The notes: generated from the sequence alone by a model not told the origin. A stretch of DNA of 7,935 nucleotides from an uncultured Achromobacter sp. (GCA_913775005.1 CAJYKY010000073.1:1-7935); one strand, 5' to 3'. Positions 1 through 7,531 are shown, counted from the first letter of the stretch. Made by a program: numbers and translations.

Positions 1-1378
1 CCAGGATCATGTCTTTCTTGCGGTCGATCAGGAACACATAGCCGTCCTCGTCCACGTAGCCGATGTCGCCCGTGCGCAAGAAACCGTCGGGGTACATCAC
101 CAGCGCGGTTTCATCGGGGCGGTTCCAATAGCCTTGCGTGACTTGCGGGCCGCGCACGCAGATCTCGCCGCTTTCTCCGATGCCTTGTTCCACGCCTTCG
201 TCATTGCGGATGGACAGTTCGGTGGACGGCACCGGCAGGCCGATGGATCCGGTGAATACCTTGACGTCCAGCGGGTTGACGGTGACGGCAGGCGAGGTCT
301 CGGTCAAGCCGTAAGCCTGCGCCAGTGAACGGCCGGTGACGGCAAGCCAGCGGTCGGCCACGGCGCGTTGCACAGCCATGCCGCCGCCCATCGTCAGGCG
401 CAAGCGCGAAAAATCCAGCTTGGCGAAATCGGGGTGGTTAAGCAGCGCGTTGAACAAGGTGTTCACGCCCGTGAACGCCGAAAACGGCACCTTGCTCATT
501 TCCTTGATCAACCCCGGAATGTCGCGCGGGTTCAGGATGAGCAGGTTGCTGGCGCCGATCTTCATGAAGGTCAGGCAGTTCGCCGTCAGCGCGAAGATGT
601 GATACAGCGGCAGGGCCGTCACGACGCATTCTTCGCCATCTTTGACCAGCGGCTTGACCCAGGCATGCGCCTGGCTCAGGTTGGCAACGAGATTGCCGTG
701 CGACAGCATCGCGGCCTTGGCCACGCCCGTTGTGCCGCCCGTGTATTGCAGGCAGGCTAGATCGCGCTGATCCAGCGGGACTTCGGTGAACGGCGCTTCG
801 CGGCCGGCGCGCAGCGCATCCGTCAGGCGGATAGCCCCGGGTATCGACCAGGCCGGCACCATGCGCTTGACGCGCCGGACCACGAAGTCCACCAGCCGGC
901 CTTTGATGGGGCCCAGCATGTCGCCGATGGAGGTCACCAGCACCTGCTCCACCGCCGTATTGGGCAATGCCTTTTGCAGCGTGGCCGCAAAGTTGTCTGC
1001 GACTACGATGGCGCGCGCGCCGGAATCGGCCAGTTGATGTTCGAGTTCGTGCGCGGTGTACAGCGGATTGCAGTTGACGACGATGCAGCCCGCACGCAGC
1101 GTGCCAAACAGGGCGACGGGGTATTGCAGCAGGTTGGGCATCATGAGCGCCACGCGGTCGCCCTTGCCCAGGCCTTGCGCGTGCAGCCACGCGGCGAAAT
1201 CACGCGTCAACGTGTCCAGCTCGGCGTAGCTGAGCGTCTTGCCCATGCTGATGTAGGCCGTCTTGTCCGCGTACCGGCGGCAGCTCTCGCGCACCACCGA
1301 GACCAGCGTGGTGACGCCGTCCATCTCGATCTCGGCCGGAACGCCGGAGGGGTAGCTCTTGTGCCAGATTCGTTCCAT
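1..1378 (-). CDS. fadD: Long-chain fatty acid--CoA ligase (FadD type), 3' end cut by window edge
   Basis: Activates long-chain fatty acids to acyl-CoA through an acyl-adenylate, using ATP and CoA at the inner face of the cytoplasmic membrane; it is the entry step to beta-oxidation. The first 459 residues are present. Seen: the ATP-binding P-loop YTGGTTGVAKAA at residues 212-223, the adenylate-forming motif AYGLTETSP around 355-363, and the FACS-type stretch DGFLRTGDIGYVDEDGY with Asp438, running into DRKKDMIL at the edge. The motif positions nearly match E. coli FadD (about 560 aa), so about 100 C-terminal residues with the catalytic lysine are missing. The start is ATG at 1378, 17 nt after the stop of the CHI-like gene, with a modest GGCGGA ribosome site. 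The P-loop has Ala where E. coli FadD has Gly (VAKAA versus VAKGA). A related medium-chain or aryl-acid ligase is possible, but the overall match favours FadD. Confidence 0.93.
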   Translation of the reverse strand, partial: MERIWHKSYPSGVPAEIEMDGVTTLVSVVRESCRRYADKTAYISMGKTLSYAELDTLTRDFAAWLHAQGLGKGDRVALMMPNLLQYPVALFGTLRAGCIVVNCNPLYTAHELEHQLADSGARAIVVADNFAATLQKALPNTAVEQVLVTSIGDMLGPIKGRLVDFVVRRVKRMVPAWSIPGAIRLTDALRAGREAPFTEVPLDQRDLACLQYTGGTTGVAKAAMLSHGNLVANLSQAHAWVKPLVKDGEECVVTALPLYHIFALTANCLTFMKIGASNLLILNPRDIPGLIKEMSKVPFSAFTGVNTLFNALLNHPDFAKLDFSRLRLTMGGGMAVQRAVADRWLAVTGRSLAQAYGLTETSPAVTVNPLDVKVFTGSIGLPVPSTELSIRNDEGVEQGIGESGEICVRGPQVTQGYWNRPDETALVMYPDGFLRTGDIGYVDEDGYVFLIDRKKDMIL

Positions 1379-1395
1379 CTTGATGGGATATCCGC

Positions 1396-1986
1396 CTAGT
1401 TGCCCAACAGGGATTTTTTCAAGGAGGCCTGCGCCGGGTTGTCGCCCAGCCAGACGCGCAGCAAGGCGCGCGCGAATTCGGGGCTGTCGATACGGCCGCG
1501 CGGCTTGCCATTGCCCGTGATGGTGACGCCGCGCGCGTCGAAGTCCAGATCGACCACATCGCCCGTCTTGGCGGTGCCGATCTCGGCCATCAGTTGGGAC
1601 AAGCGGTCCGCCGGCGCCTTCAGCGCGGCGAGTTCCTGCTTGGGCGTATTGTCGCGCAATCCTTCCTGTAGCGCGTCGTCCAGGCTCTTGCTGTCGACAT
1701 CGCGCAGCAGTTGCAGGCGCATGCGGCGCGGTTCGGCGCTGTTGATCAGCGCCGCCGCGTCGCCGCTCTTGGCGGTGACGTACAGCGCGGCAATGTAGAC
1801 CTTCACCACAAACTTTGTGCGCAAGCCGGCACCGTTCAGCACGAGCGTGTGGCCGCCTTCGGACACTTGTTCAGGGATGCGCTTGCCGGCCACTTCCACG
1901 TCTGCCGCCAGCGCAGGCGCTGCCGCGAGCACGGCGGCAAGCGTGAGGCTCAGGGCGGCGGATCGCCCTCCTGGGAAACGTTGCAT
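1396..1986 (-). CDS. Secreted chalcone isomerase-like protein, possible periplasmic fatty-acid binder
   Basis: A 196-aa protein with a clear Sec signal peptide: Arg at 3 and 8, a hydrophobic Ala/Leu core at 10-23, and a likely cut after ALA at residue 27, leaving about 169 residues. The mature part resembles the bacterial chalcone isomerase-like family (Chalcone_3 type): an early VAGKRIPEQV stretch, a GAGLRTKFVVKVYIAALYV strand region at about 53-71, an RRMRLQLLRDVDS segment, and a C-terminal TGNGKPRGRIDSPEFARALLRVWLG segment. Bacterial members are not known to make flavonoids. The CHI fold is shared with plant fatty-acid-binding proteins, so binding of a fatty acid or other lipid in the periplasm is the natural guess here, between FadL and FadD. 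That role is inference. The start is set by the strong ribosome site just upstream and by the signal peptide. It overlaps the end of the hotdog gene by 37 nt and ends 17 nt before fadD. Confidence 0.85.
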   Translation of the reverse strand: MQRFPGGRSAALSLTLAAVLAAAPALAADVEVAGKRIPEQVSEGGHTLVLNGAGLRTKFVVKVYIAALYVTAKSGDAAALINSAEPRRMRLQLLRDVDSKSLDDALQEGLRDNTPKQELAALKAPADRLSQLMAEIGTAKTGDVVDLDFDARGVTITGNGKPRGRIDSPEFARALLRVWLGDNPAQASLKKSLLGN

Positions 1987-2495
1987 GGGTCTCCTCCTGT
2001 GTTTTTTCGTTTGTAGAACTGCTTGTCTGCGATATAGATCGTGCGTTCCACGACGGCATACACCACGCCGTCCTTGTCCTTGAGCTCCACCGTGTATGTG
2101 CGGGTGATCTCGTGATCCCGCGCGAGGATGTCGCGGATGCTGGCGATTTCCCCGGGCGGCAATCGGAAATCCACATACAGGGTGGTGTAGGCGGGTTTGC
2201 GAAAGCGGATCGTTGCCGCCTTGTCCCACACGATGTGGTCCGCGCCTAGCGCGGACATCAGCATCGTAGGATGGGCGCCGTCAGTGACCGCGAACAGCGA
2301 CCCGCCATACATCGACCCGACGATATTGCGCGTGCGCCGCAACAGCGGCAGCTTGATGCGGATGTGTTGAAAATCCGGCGACACGTACAACACGCGGCCG
2401 CCGGTGGCGCGAAACGCCGGGTGCAGGTTGAAGCCGACCCGCATCAGGCGCGCGCGCCATTGTGGCGACAGGCTTTTGAACCAATAGGGCTTCAT
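1950..2495 (-). CDS. DUF4442 family hotdog-fold protein, probable acyl-CoA thioesterase-like
   Basis: A 181-aa cytoplasmic protein, with no signal peptide or membrane segment. It opens with MKPYWFKSLSPQ, typical of the DUF4442 (PaaI-like) family. At about 59-73 it has the hotdog central-helix motif VGSMYGGSLFAVTDG, followed by strands such as KAATIRFRKPAYTTLYVDF (92-110) and the repeating Val/Tyr pattern around 134-155. Hotdog proteins of this type hydrolyse or bind acyl-CoA thioesters. A role in freeing CoA from excess or dead-end acyl-CoA in beta-oxidation fits the neighbours but is inferred. The start ATG at 2495 lies 45 nt after the thiolase stop and has no obvious Shine-Dalgarno, so translation may be weak or depend on ribosomes from the thiolase gene. 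The last 20 or so residues are Gly/Asn/Pro-rich, look disordered, and overlap the next gene's ribosome site and start. Confidence 0.85.
   Translation of the reverse strand: MKPYWFKSLSPQWRARLMRVGFNLHPAFRATGGRVLYVSPDFQHIRIKLPLLRRTRNIVGSMYGGSLFAVTDGAHPTMLMSALGADHIVWDKAATIRFRKPAYTTLYVDFRLPPGEIASIRDILARDHEITRTYTVELKDKDGVVYAVVERTIYIADKQFYKRKNTGGDPCNVSQEGDPPP
1987..1998 (-). promoter_or_regulatory. Strong Shine-Dalgarno for the CHI-like gene, inside the upstream reading frame
   Basis: The minus strand reads AGGAGGAG at 1998-1991, then ACCC and the ATG at 1986. This is the best ribosome site in the window together with that of fadL. It lies within the last codons of the hotdog gene, encoding the Thr-Gly-Gly-Asp-Pro stretch near residue 166-170. 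It fixes ATG 1986 as the start, rather than the longer open frame that extends to 2229. Confidence 0.85.
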
Positions 2496-2540
2496 GAATC
2501 GGTGAGCGTTATGGCGCGCTGCATGTGTCTGCCATTGCCA

Positions 2541-3737
2541 TCACATCGCTTCAAACAATCCCGCCGCGCCCATGCCGGTGCCGATGCACATGGTGACCAG
2601 GCCGTACTTGCCTCCCGTGCGGCGCAGCCCGTGCGTGATCGTTGCCGTGCGGATCGCGCCTGTGGCGCCCAGCGGATGGCCCAGCGCGATGGCGCCGCCC
2701 AGCGGGTTGATCTTGGCGGGGTCCAGCTTCAGCTCACGGATGACGGCAAGCGACTGGGCGGCGAAGGCCTCGTTCAATTCAATCCAGTCCAGTGCGTCTT
2801 GCGAGATGCCGGCGCGGGCGAGCACCTTCGGAATCGCGGCGACAGGGCCGATGCCCATCACTTCGGGTGGCACGCCTGCCACCGCAAAGCTGACAAAGCG
2901 CGCCAGCGGGCTGAGGTTGAATTCGCGCAGGACACGGTCCGACACCAGCACCACGGCGGCCGCGCCGTCGGACATCTGCGAGCTATTGCCGGCGGTGACG
3001 CTGCCGCGCGTCGAGAACACCGGGCGCAGGCGGGCCAGCGCTTCGGCGCTGCTGTCCGGGCGCGGGCCTTCGTCCACCTCGACCAGGCGGCGCACGACGC
3101 GCACGGCGCCGCTGGCGTCCGGCAGGTGCGACACCACTTCATACGGCGTGGTTTCAGCGCGGAAGTGGCCGGCGGCAATCGCCGCGCAGGCCTTCTGGTG
3201 CGAGGCCAGCGCAAAGGCGTCCTGGTCTTCGCGCGACACCTTCCAGCGTTCGGCGACCTTTTCACCGGTCAGGCCCATGCCAAAGGCCATGCCGATGTTT
3301 TCTTCATGGGCAAAGATGGCGGGGTTCATCGACACCTTGTTGCCCATGATCTGCGGCATGGCGCTCATGGACTCGGTGCCCGCGCCAATCATGATGTCGG
3401 CTTCGCCCAGGCGGATGCGCGCGGCGGCGTCTGCCACCGCCTGCAAGCCCGAGGCGCAGAAGCGGTTAACGGTCACGCCCGCCACGCTTTGCGGCAGGCC
3501 CGCCAGCAACAGGCTGATGCGGGCCACGTTCATGCCTTGTTCGGCTTCGGGCATGGCGCAACCGGCGATCACGTCGTCGATGCGGTCGGCGTCCAGGCTC
3601 GGCACCTGCGCCAGCGCGCCGTTCAGCGCGGCAGCCAGCATGTCGTCGGGGCGGGTGGTGATGTAGGCGCCGTTGCGCTTGCCCACCGGCAGGCGCGTGG
3701 CGGCGACGATGTACGCGTCTTGAATCTGCTTCGTCAT
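2541..3737 (-). CDS. fadA: Acetyl-CoA C-acyltransferase (3-ketoacyl-CoA thiolase, FadA type)
   Basis: Cleaves 3-ketoacyl-CoA with CoA to acetyl-CoA and a shortened acyl-CoA, the last step of the beta-oxidation cycle. It is 398 aa, normal for thiolase II. All catalytic elements are visible: nucleophile Cys94 in VNRFCASGLQA, the NEAFAAQ motif at 322-328, His354 in ALGHPLGATGA, and Cys384 in TMCIGTGMGAAG. The last motif reads CIGTGMG where many thiolases have CIGGGQG; the Cys and the Gly pattern are kept. The start is ATG 3737, with an AAGGAA ribosome site at 3744-3749 and 6-nt spacing; the open frame continues upstream into the dehydrogenase gene, but nothing there is thiolase-like. It lies 22 nt after the hydratase/dehydrogenase gene, with which it probably forms the functional oxidation complex. 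A biosynthetic acetoacetyl-CoA thiolase is a less likely alternative, given the company. Confidence 0.95.
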   Translation of the reverse strand: MTKQIQDAYIVAATRLPVGKRNGAYITTRPDDMLAAALNGALAQVPSLDADRIDDVIAGCAMPEAEQGMNVARISLLLAGLPQSVAGVTVNRFCASGLQAVADAAARIRLGEADIMIGAGTESMSAMPQIMGNKVSMNPAIFAHEENIGMAFGMGLTGEKVAERWKVSREDQDAFALASHQKACAAIAAGHFRAETTPYEVVSHLPDASGAVRVVRRLVEVDEGPRPDSSAEALARLRPVFSTRGSVTAGNSSQMSDGAAAVVLVSDRVLREFNLSPLARFVSFAVAGVPPEVMGIGPVAAIPKVLARAGISQDALDWIELNEAFAAQSLAVIRELKLDPAKINPLGGAIALGHPLGATGAIRTATITHGLRRTGGKYGLVTMCIGTGMGAAGLFEAM

Positions 3738-3759
3738 GGTCGTTTCCTTGGTTGCACGC

Positions 3760-6150
3760 TCAGTTGCGCAACGGCTTGCCCGTTTCCAGCGTATGGCGGA
3801 TGCGAGCCTGGGTTTCGGGGGTGCGGAGCAGCGCGACGAACTCGCGGCGCTCGACGGCCAGCAGCCATTCTTCGTCAACCTTGGTGCCGGTTTCGACCTC
3901 GCCGCCGCACAGCGCCACGGCGGCGCTTCGGGCCACGCGATAGTCGTGCGCGCTGATCATGCCGCCTTCGCGCATGTTGATCAGGACCATTTCAAAGTTG
4001 GCGATGCCATTGCGGCCGGCAACGGGAATCTGCGAGAGCCGCGCGGGGGGCGTGTAGCCCGCCTGGGCGGCCGCGCGCGCCTGGCCGATGGCCACGAACA
4101 GCAGCTCGTCGGGATGGAACAGCACGATGTCGTGTTCGCGCGCAAAGCCTGCGTCTATGGCTTCCAGCCCGCTCTTGGCAACTTGCGCCGTGGCGATGGT
4201 CTGGAACACGGGTTGCAGGTAGGGGAAGACCTCGCCCGGCGTGGCCGTCTTGGCGGCCAGCGCGGCGGCGCGGCCGGCGAATTCCTTGCTGCCGCCACCT
4301 GCCGGAATCAGGCCGACGCCCGCTTCCACCAAGCCGATATAGCTTTCCAATGCCAGCACGCGGTGCGACGCATGCATCAGGAATTCGCAGCCGCCGCCCA
4401 GCGCCATGCCCTGCACGGCCGCTACGGTGGGAATCTGCGCGTACTTGAAAGACTGCGAAGCGCGCTGGAATTTTTCAACCATGGCTTCCAGCATGTCGAA
4501 CTTGCCCTCGGCGCACGCTTGAACCACCTGTTGCAAGTTCGCGCCCACGGCAAAAGGCGGCTCGTGCCAGATCACCAGGCCGTCGAAATCGCGTTCGGCG
4601 CGGGCCACGGCTTCTAGCACGCCTTCCAGCACTTCACCGCCCAGCGTGTGGTTCTTGGACGTGACAGACAGGATGGCGATGCCCGCGTCCACCTCGGGCA
4701 GGTTCCACAGACGCACGCCTTCGTTTTCCCAGACCGTGACGCCGCGATCATCGGGGCCTTCACCAAACACGCGTTCCGGGAACAGCTGCCGTTGGTAGAC
4801 CGGCAAGGTCGAGCGCGGATGCAGCGTGCCGGTGCGCGCGGAATACGAGCCTTGGGGCGTGTGCACGCCTTGGCGGTCGGGTTCCTGCACCCAGGCGGGC
4901 AGCGGCGCATCGCTCATGGCGCGGCCCGCAGCGATGTCTTCGGCCACGGCGCTCGCAATGGCTTGCCAGCCGGCGGCCTGCCAGGTTTCGAACGGCCCTT
5001 GCGACCAGCCAAAGCCCCAGCGCATGGCCAGGTCGAGGTCACGCGCGTTATCGGCCACGTGTTCCAGCTGCACGGCGCTGTAGTGGAAGATGTCGCGGAA
5101 CAGGCTCCACAGGAACTGGGCCTGCGGATGTTCGCTTGCGCGCAAGGCGGCAAAGCGCTTGGCCGGGTCGCGCTCTTTGAGCATCGCAGCCACATCGTCC
5201 GACAGCTTGCCGGCACTGGGCACGTAGTCTTGCGCTTTCAGATCCAGGACCTGGATCTCTTTGCCTTGCTTGCGATAGACGCCCGCGCCGCTTTTCTGGC
5301 CCAGCGCGCCTTTCTGAATCAGTGCCGTCAGCCAATCGGGCCGCGAGAAATAGCGGTGCCACGGATCGTTCGGCAGGTTCTTTTCCATGGTGCCGACCAC
5401 GTGCGCCAGCGTATCCAGGCCCACGACGTCTGCCGTGCGGTAGGTGGCGCTCTTGGGGCGGCCGATCTTCGGGCCCGTCAGTGCGTCGACCTCGTCAAAG
5501 CCCAGACCCAGGCGCGCGGTATGGTGCATGGCCGCCAGGATGGAGAACACGCCGATGCGGTTGGCCACGAAGTTGGGCGTGTCCAGCGCGCGGATCACGC
5601 CTTTGCCCAGCGTGGACGTCAGCCAGGTTTCCAGCTGGTCCAGCACCTTAGGCTGCGTGTGCGACGTGGCAATGATTTCCACCAGCCGCATGTAGCGGGG
5701 CGGATTGAAAAAGTGGATGCCGCAGAAGCGGTCGGACAAGCTCTTGGGCAGCGCGTTGGCCAGCGCATCGATCGACAGGCCCGACGTGTTGGACGCGATG
5801 ATGGCGTCTGGCGACACGTGTGGCGCGATGCGCTCGTACAGCGCCGTCTTCCAGTCCATGCGTTCGGCGATGGCTTCGATGACCAGATCGCAGCTGCGCA
5901 GCACGTCCAGGTGGTCGTCGTAGTTGGCCGGGGTGATGCGTGCGATGCGCGCGGCGCCTGCCAGCGGCGCGGGTTCCAGCTTCTTCAGGCCGGCCAGCGC
6001 TTTGTTGACGATGCCGTTGCGGTCGCCCTCTTTGGCGGCCAGGTCGAACAGCGTGACGGGCACGCCAGCATTGGCGAGGTGGGCGGCGATCTGCGCGCCC
6101 ATGACGCCGGCACCCAGGACGGCGACGTGTTTGACGACGAACTTGCTCAA
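3760..6150 (-). CDS. 3-hydroxyacyl-CoA dehydrogenase / enoyl-CoA hydratase fusion (FadN-like domain order)
   Basis: A 796-aa bifunctional enzyme for the hydration and NAD-dependent dehydrogenation steps of beta-oxidation. Order seen: the NAD-binding domain first, with GAGVMG at 13-18 and acidic Asp36; then Asn121/Ser123 in SNTSGLS, the catalytic pair His146 (IHFFNP) and Glu158 (RLVEII), and the dehydrogenase C-terminal helical part to about 420. A linker follows, then the crotonase domain from about 480 to 690. In that domain the oxyanion-hole segment is FAVGANL (533-539), and both expected glutamates are present: Glu589 in LGGGCE and Glu609 in GLVEAG. This is the layout of Bacillus FadN and its proteobacterial relatives, opposite to E. 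coli FadB (hydratase first). The start is TTG at 6150 with AGGAGA at 6161-6156; the first in-frame ATG is Met17, inside the nucleotide loop, so it cannot be the start. The thiolase follows after 22 nt. Confidence 0.93.
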   Translation of the reverse strand: MSKFVVKHVAVLGAGVMGAQIAAHLANAGVPVTLFDLAAKEGDRNGIVNKALAGLKKLEPAPLAGAARIARITPANYDDHLDVLRSCDLVIEAIAERMDWKTALYERIAPHVSPDAIIASNTSGLSIDALANALPKSLSDRFCGIHFFNPPRYMRLVEIIATSHTQPKVLDQLETWLTSTLGKGVIRALDTPNFVANRIGVFSILAAMHHTARLGLGFDEVDALTGPKIGRPKSATYRTADVVGLDTLAHVVGTMEKNLPNDPWHRYFSRPDWLTALIQKGALGQKSGAGVYRKQGKEIQVLDLKAQDYVPSAGKLSDDVAAMLKERDPAKRFAALRASEHPQAQFLWSLFRDIFHYSAVQLEHVADNARDLDLAMRWGFGWSQGPFETWQAAGWQAIASAVAEDIAAGRAMSDAPLPAWVQEPDRQGVHTPQGSYSARTGTLHPRSTLPVYQRQLFPERVFGEGPDDRGVTVWENEGVRLWNLPEVDAGIAILSVTSKNHTLGGEVLEGVLEAVARAERDFDGLVIWHEPPFAVGANLQQVVQACAEGKFDMLEAMVEKFQRASQSFKYAQIPTVAAVQGMALGGGCEFLMHASHRVLALESYIGLVEAGVGLIPAGGGSKEFAGRAAALAAKTATPGEVFPYLQPVFQTIATAQVAKSGLEAIDAGFAREHDIVLFHPDELLFVAIGQARAAAQAGYTPPARLSQIPVAGRNGIANFEMVLINMREGGMISAHDYRVARSAAVALCGGEVETGTKVDEEWLLAVERREFVALLRTPETQARIRHTLETGKPLRN

Positions 6151-6161
6151 GGGATTCTCCT
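6148..6161 (-). promoter_or_regulatory. Shine-Dalgarno and TTG start that set the dehydrogenase/hydratase N-terminus
   Basis: The minus strand has AGGAGA at 6161-6156, a 5-nt spacer, then TTG at 6150-6148. The resulting N-terminus, MSKFVVKHVAVLGAGVMG, is the expected one for the family. The alternative ATG at 6270 lies inside fadL coding sequence and would add 40 residues with no family resemblance. Confidence 0.85.
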
Positions 6162-6172
6162 GAAAAGCGGCG

Positions 6173-6199
6173 GGGCGGACGGCGCAAGGCCGGCCGCCC
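6173..6199 (-). other. GC-rich stem-loop between fadL and the dehydrogenase/hydratase gene
   Basis: In the 58-nt gap, the transcript strand reads GGGCGGCCGG, a 7-nt loop CCTTGCG, then CCGTCCGCCC. The arms pair over 10 positions with one internal mismatch. A short run of four T residues follows at 6166-6163, just before the ribosome site at 6161. The T run is too short and interrupted for a strong intrinsic terminator. A partial terminator, or an mRNA processing or stability element that sets different levels for fadL and the downstream enzymes, is more plausible. It begins 10 nt after the fadL stop. Confidence 0.55.
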
Positions 6200-6208
6200 G
6201 CGCAAAGG

Positions 6209-7531
6209 CTAGAAGCGGGACGACAGTTGCAGGCCCAGGATGTGGCCGCTGCTATCGTAGGTGCCGGCAACGCGGCCCTTGGTCAGCTGACTGCCGGACG
6301 TCGTGTCGATGTCCGTCTTGCGCAGGTAGAGATAGGTGTAGCCAAGATCCAGCGTGGTGCTCTTGGTGGCGGCCCATTGCACGCCGGTCGAGAACCAGTA
6401 ACGGTTGTTGTCGGGCAGCGACGTCGGACGGTCGGCCGCCTTGTGCACCGGCGACTGGTCATACGCCACGCCGAACTTCCACTTCCAGTCGGGCGCGAAC
6501 TTGTAGTTTGCGCCCAGCGCCACGCGCCAGGTGTCGCGGAAGTTCAGCGGCAGATCGTCGTCGCGCGCACCGGCGCCAGAGTTGCGGATCTTCAGGTCGG
6601 GGATGCTGCTCCAGCCCGTCCAGGACACATCGCCCAGCAATTCCCAGCGCTCGTTCAGCTGATGCGCGGCGCTCAGGATAAGCGTGTCGGGCAGGTCCAC
6701 CGAGGCCTTGGCGTCGAACGACACCGATTGCTTGGTGGGGCCGATGCTGGTGATGTCGGTGTCGCCCTTGGCGGTGTGCTTGATCTTGGAGCGATACGAC
6801 AGACCGATGCGCGTGTCTTCCGTGGGTTGCAGCATGAAGCCGATGTTCCAGCCCCACGCGTCGCCCTTCAGGTTCAAGTCGGCGTCGCCGTTGGTGGCGA
6901 CCGGCAAGCCGGCAATCGGCACCACCGTTTTCTTTTTGTAGTTGGCGTCGATGTGCTGCCAGTTCAAGCCAAAGCCCATCGAGAACTTTTCGTTGACCTT
7001 GTAGGCGATCGACGGGTTGATGTTGATCGTTTTGATCTCGAACTTGTTGGAGTGGTATTGGCCCACCCAGCCGTCGTCGTATTCGGTCATCAGGCCGAAC
7101 GGCGCGCCGACGCCCAGACCGATGTACCACTGTTCATTCAACTGCCAGGAGGCGTACAGGTTCGGGACGACGCCCAGGTTGCCGGCGTCACCGCCATTGC
7201 CGCCCGTGGGTGCCGAGCCATTCAGGCCCGAGCCGGGCAGCCCGGGGACGCTGGGATTGCGGCTGTTGCCGTTGTCCTTGAACTTGAACGAGGGCTTGAT
7301 CAGGTTGACCCCACCTGAAAAGTTCACGCCGGGCAGATAGGTCATGCCTGCCGGGTTGAAGTAGATGATGCTGGCGTTTTCCGGATTTGCCGCCGAGCCC
7401 GCGTACGCGTTGCCCAGGCCGCTGGCGTTCTGCTCCAAGAGCTGAAAGCCGGCAGCGTAGGACGTTGCGGATGCGCCCAGGCCGACCACTATGGCCGACA
7501 GGGTGCTCAGGGACAATGAACGTCTGCGCAT
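6209..7531 (-). CDS. fadL: FadL/OmpP1/TodX family outer-membrane long-chain fatty-acid transporter
   Basis: A 440-aa outer-membrane beta-barrel for passage of long-chain fatty acids or other hydrophobic compounds. The N-terminus MRRRSLSLS leads into a hydrophobic core and a likely signal peptidase site after SYA at residue 26. The mature N-terminus AGFQLLEQNASGLGNAYAG is the family's hatch segment, and the hallmark NPA motif is at 59-61 (YFNPAGMTYLPG). Alternating strands run through the rest, for example APFGLMTEYDDGWVGQYH (143-160), and the protein ends in ...LQLSSRF with the terminal Phe used for barrel assembly. A Gly/Ser/Pro-rich loop at about 96-118 has low complexity and is probably surface exposed. 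The start is ATG 7531 with GAGGAGG at 7545-7539 and 7-nt spacing. It is the first gene after a 222-nt gap and is followed by beta-oxidation genes, so fatty acid rather than an aromatic hydrocarbon is the likely substrate. Confidence 0.95.
   Translation of the reverse strand: MRRRSLSLSTLSAIVVGLGASATSYAAGFQLLEQNASGLGNAYAGSAANPENASIIYFNPAGMTYLPGVNFSGGVNLIKPSFKFKDNGNSRNPSVPGLPGSGLNGSAPTGGNGGDAGNLGVVPNLYASWQLNEQWYIGLGVGAPFGLMTEYDDGWVGQYHSNKFEIKTININPSIAYKVNEKFSMGFGLNWQHIDANYKKKTVVPIAGLPVATNGDADLNLKGDAWGWNIGFMLQPTEDTRIGLSYRSKIKHTAKGDTDITSIGPTKQSVSFDAKASVDLPDTLILSAAHQLNERWELLGDVSWTGWSSIPDLKIRNSGAGARDDDLPLNFRDTWRVALGANYKFAPDWKWKFGVAYDQSPVHKAADRPTSLPDNNRYWFSTGVQWAATKSTTLDLGYTYLYLRKTDIDTTSGSQLTKGRVAGTYDSSGHILGLQLSSRF

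Noticed and set aside
438..1190. 250-codon open frame on the minus strand
   Set aside because: It is an out-of-frame shadow of fadD; the true frame has all the adenylate-forming motifs and runs off the left edge.
3763..3772. Palindrome GTTGCGCAAC at the end of the dehydrogenase/hydratase gene
   Set aside because: It falls in the last codons (Leu-Arg-Asn) and is short. It has no T run and no similar copy at the other junctions, so chance is the simplest reading.
2271..3956. 561-codon open frame on the plus strand
   Set aside because: It lies opposite the hotdog and thiolase genes, is rich in Arg/His/Gly/Ala, shows no domain or secretion pattern, and is the usual antisense shadow of high-GC coding sequence.
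4648..6681. 677-codon open frame on the plus strand
   Set aside because: It is opposite the well-supported dehydrogenase/hydratase and fadL genes, with composition typical of a reverse-strand shadow and no recognisable motif.
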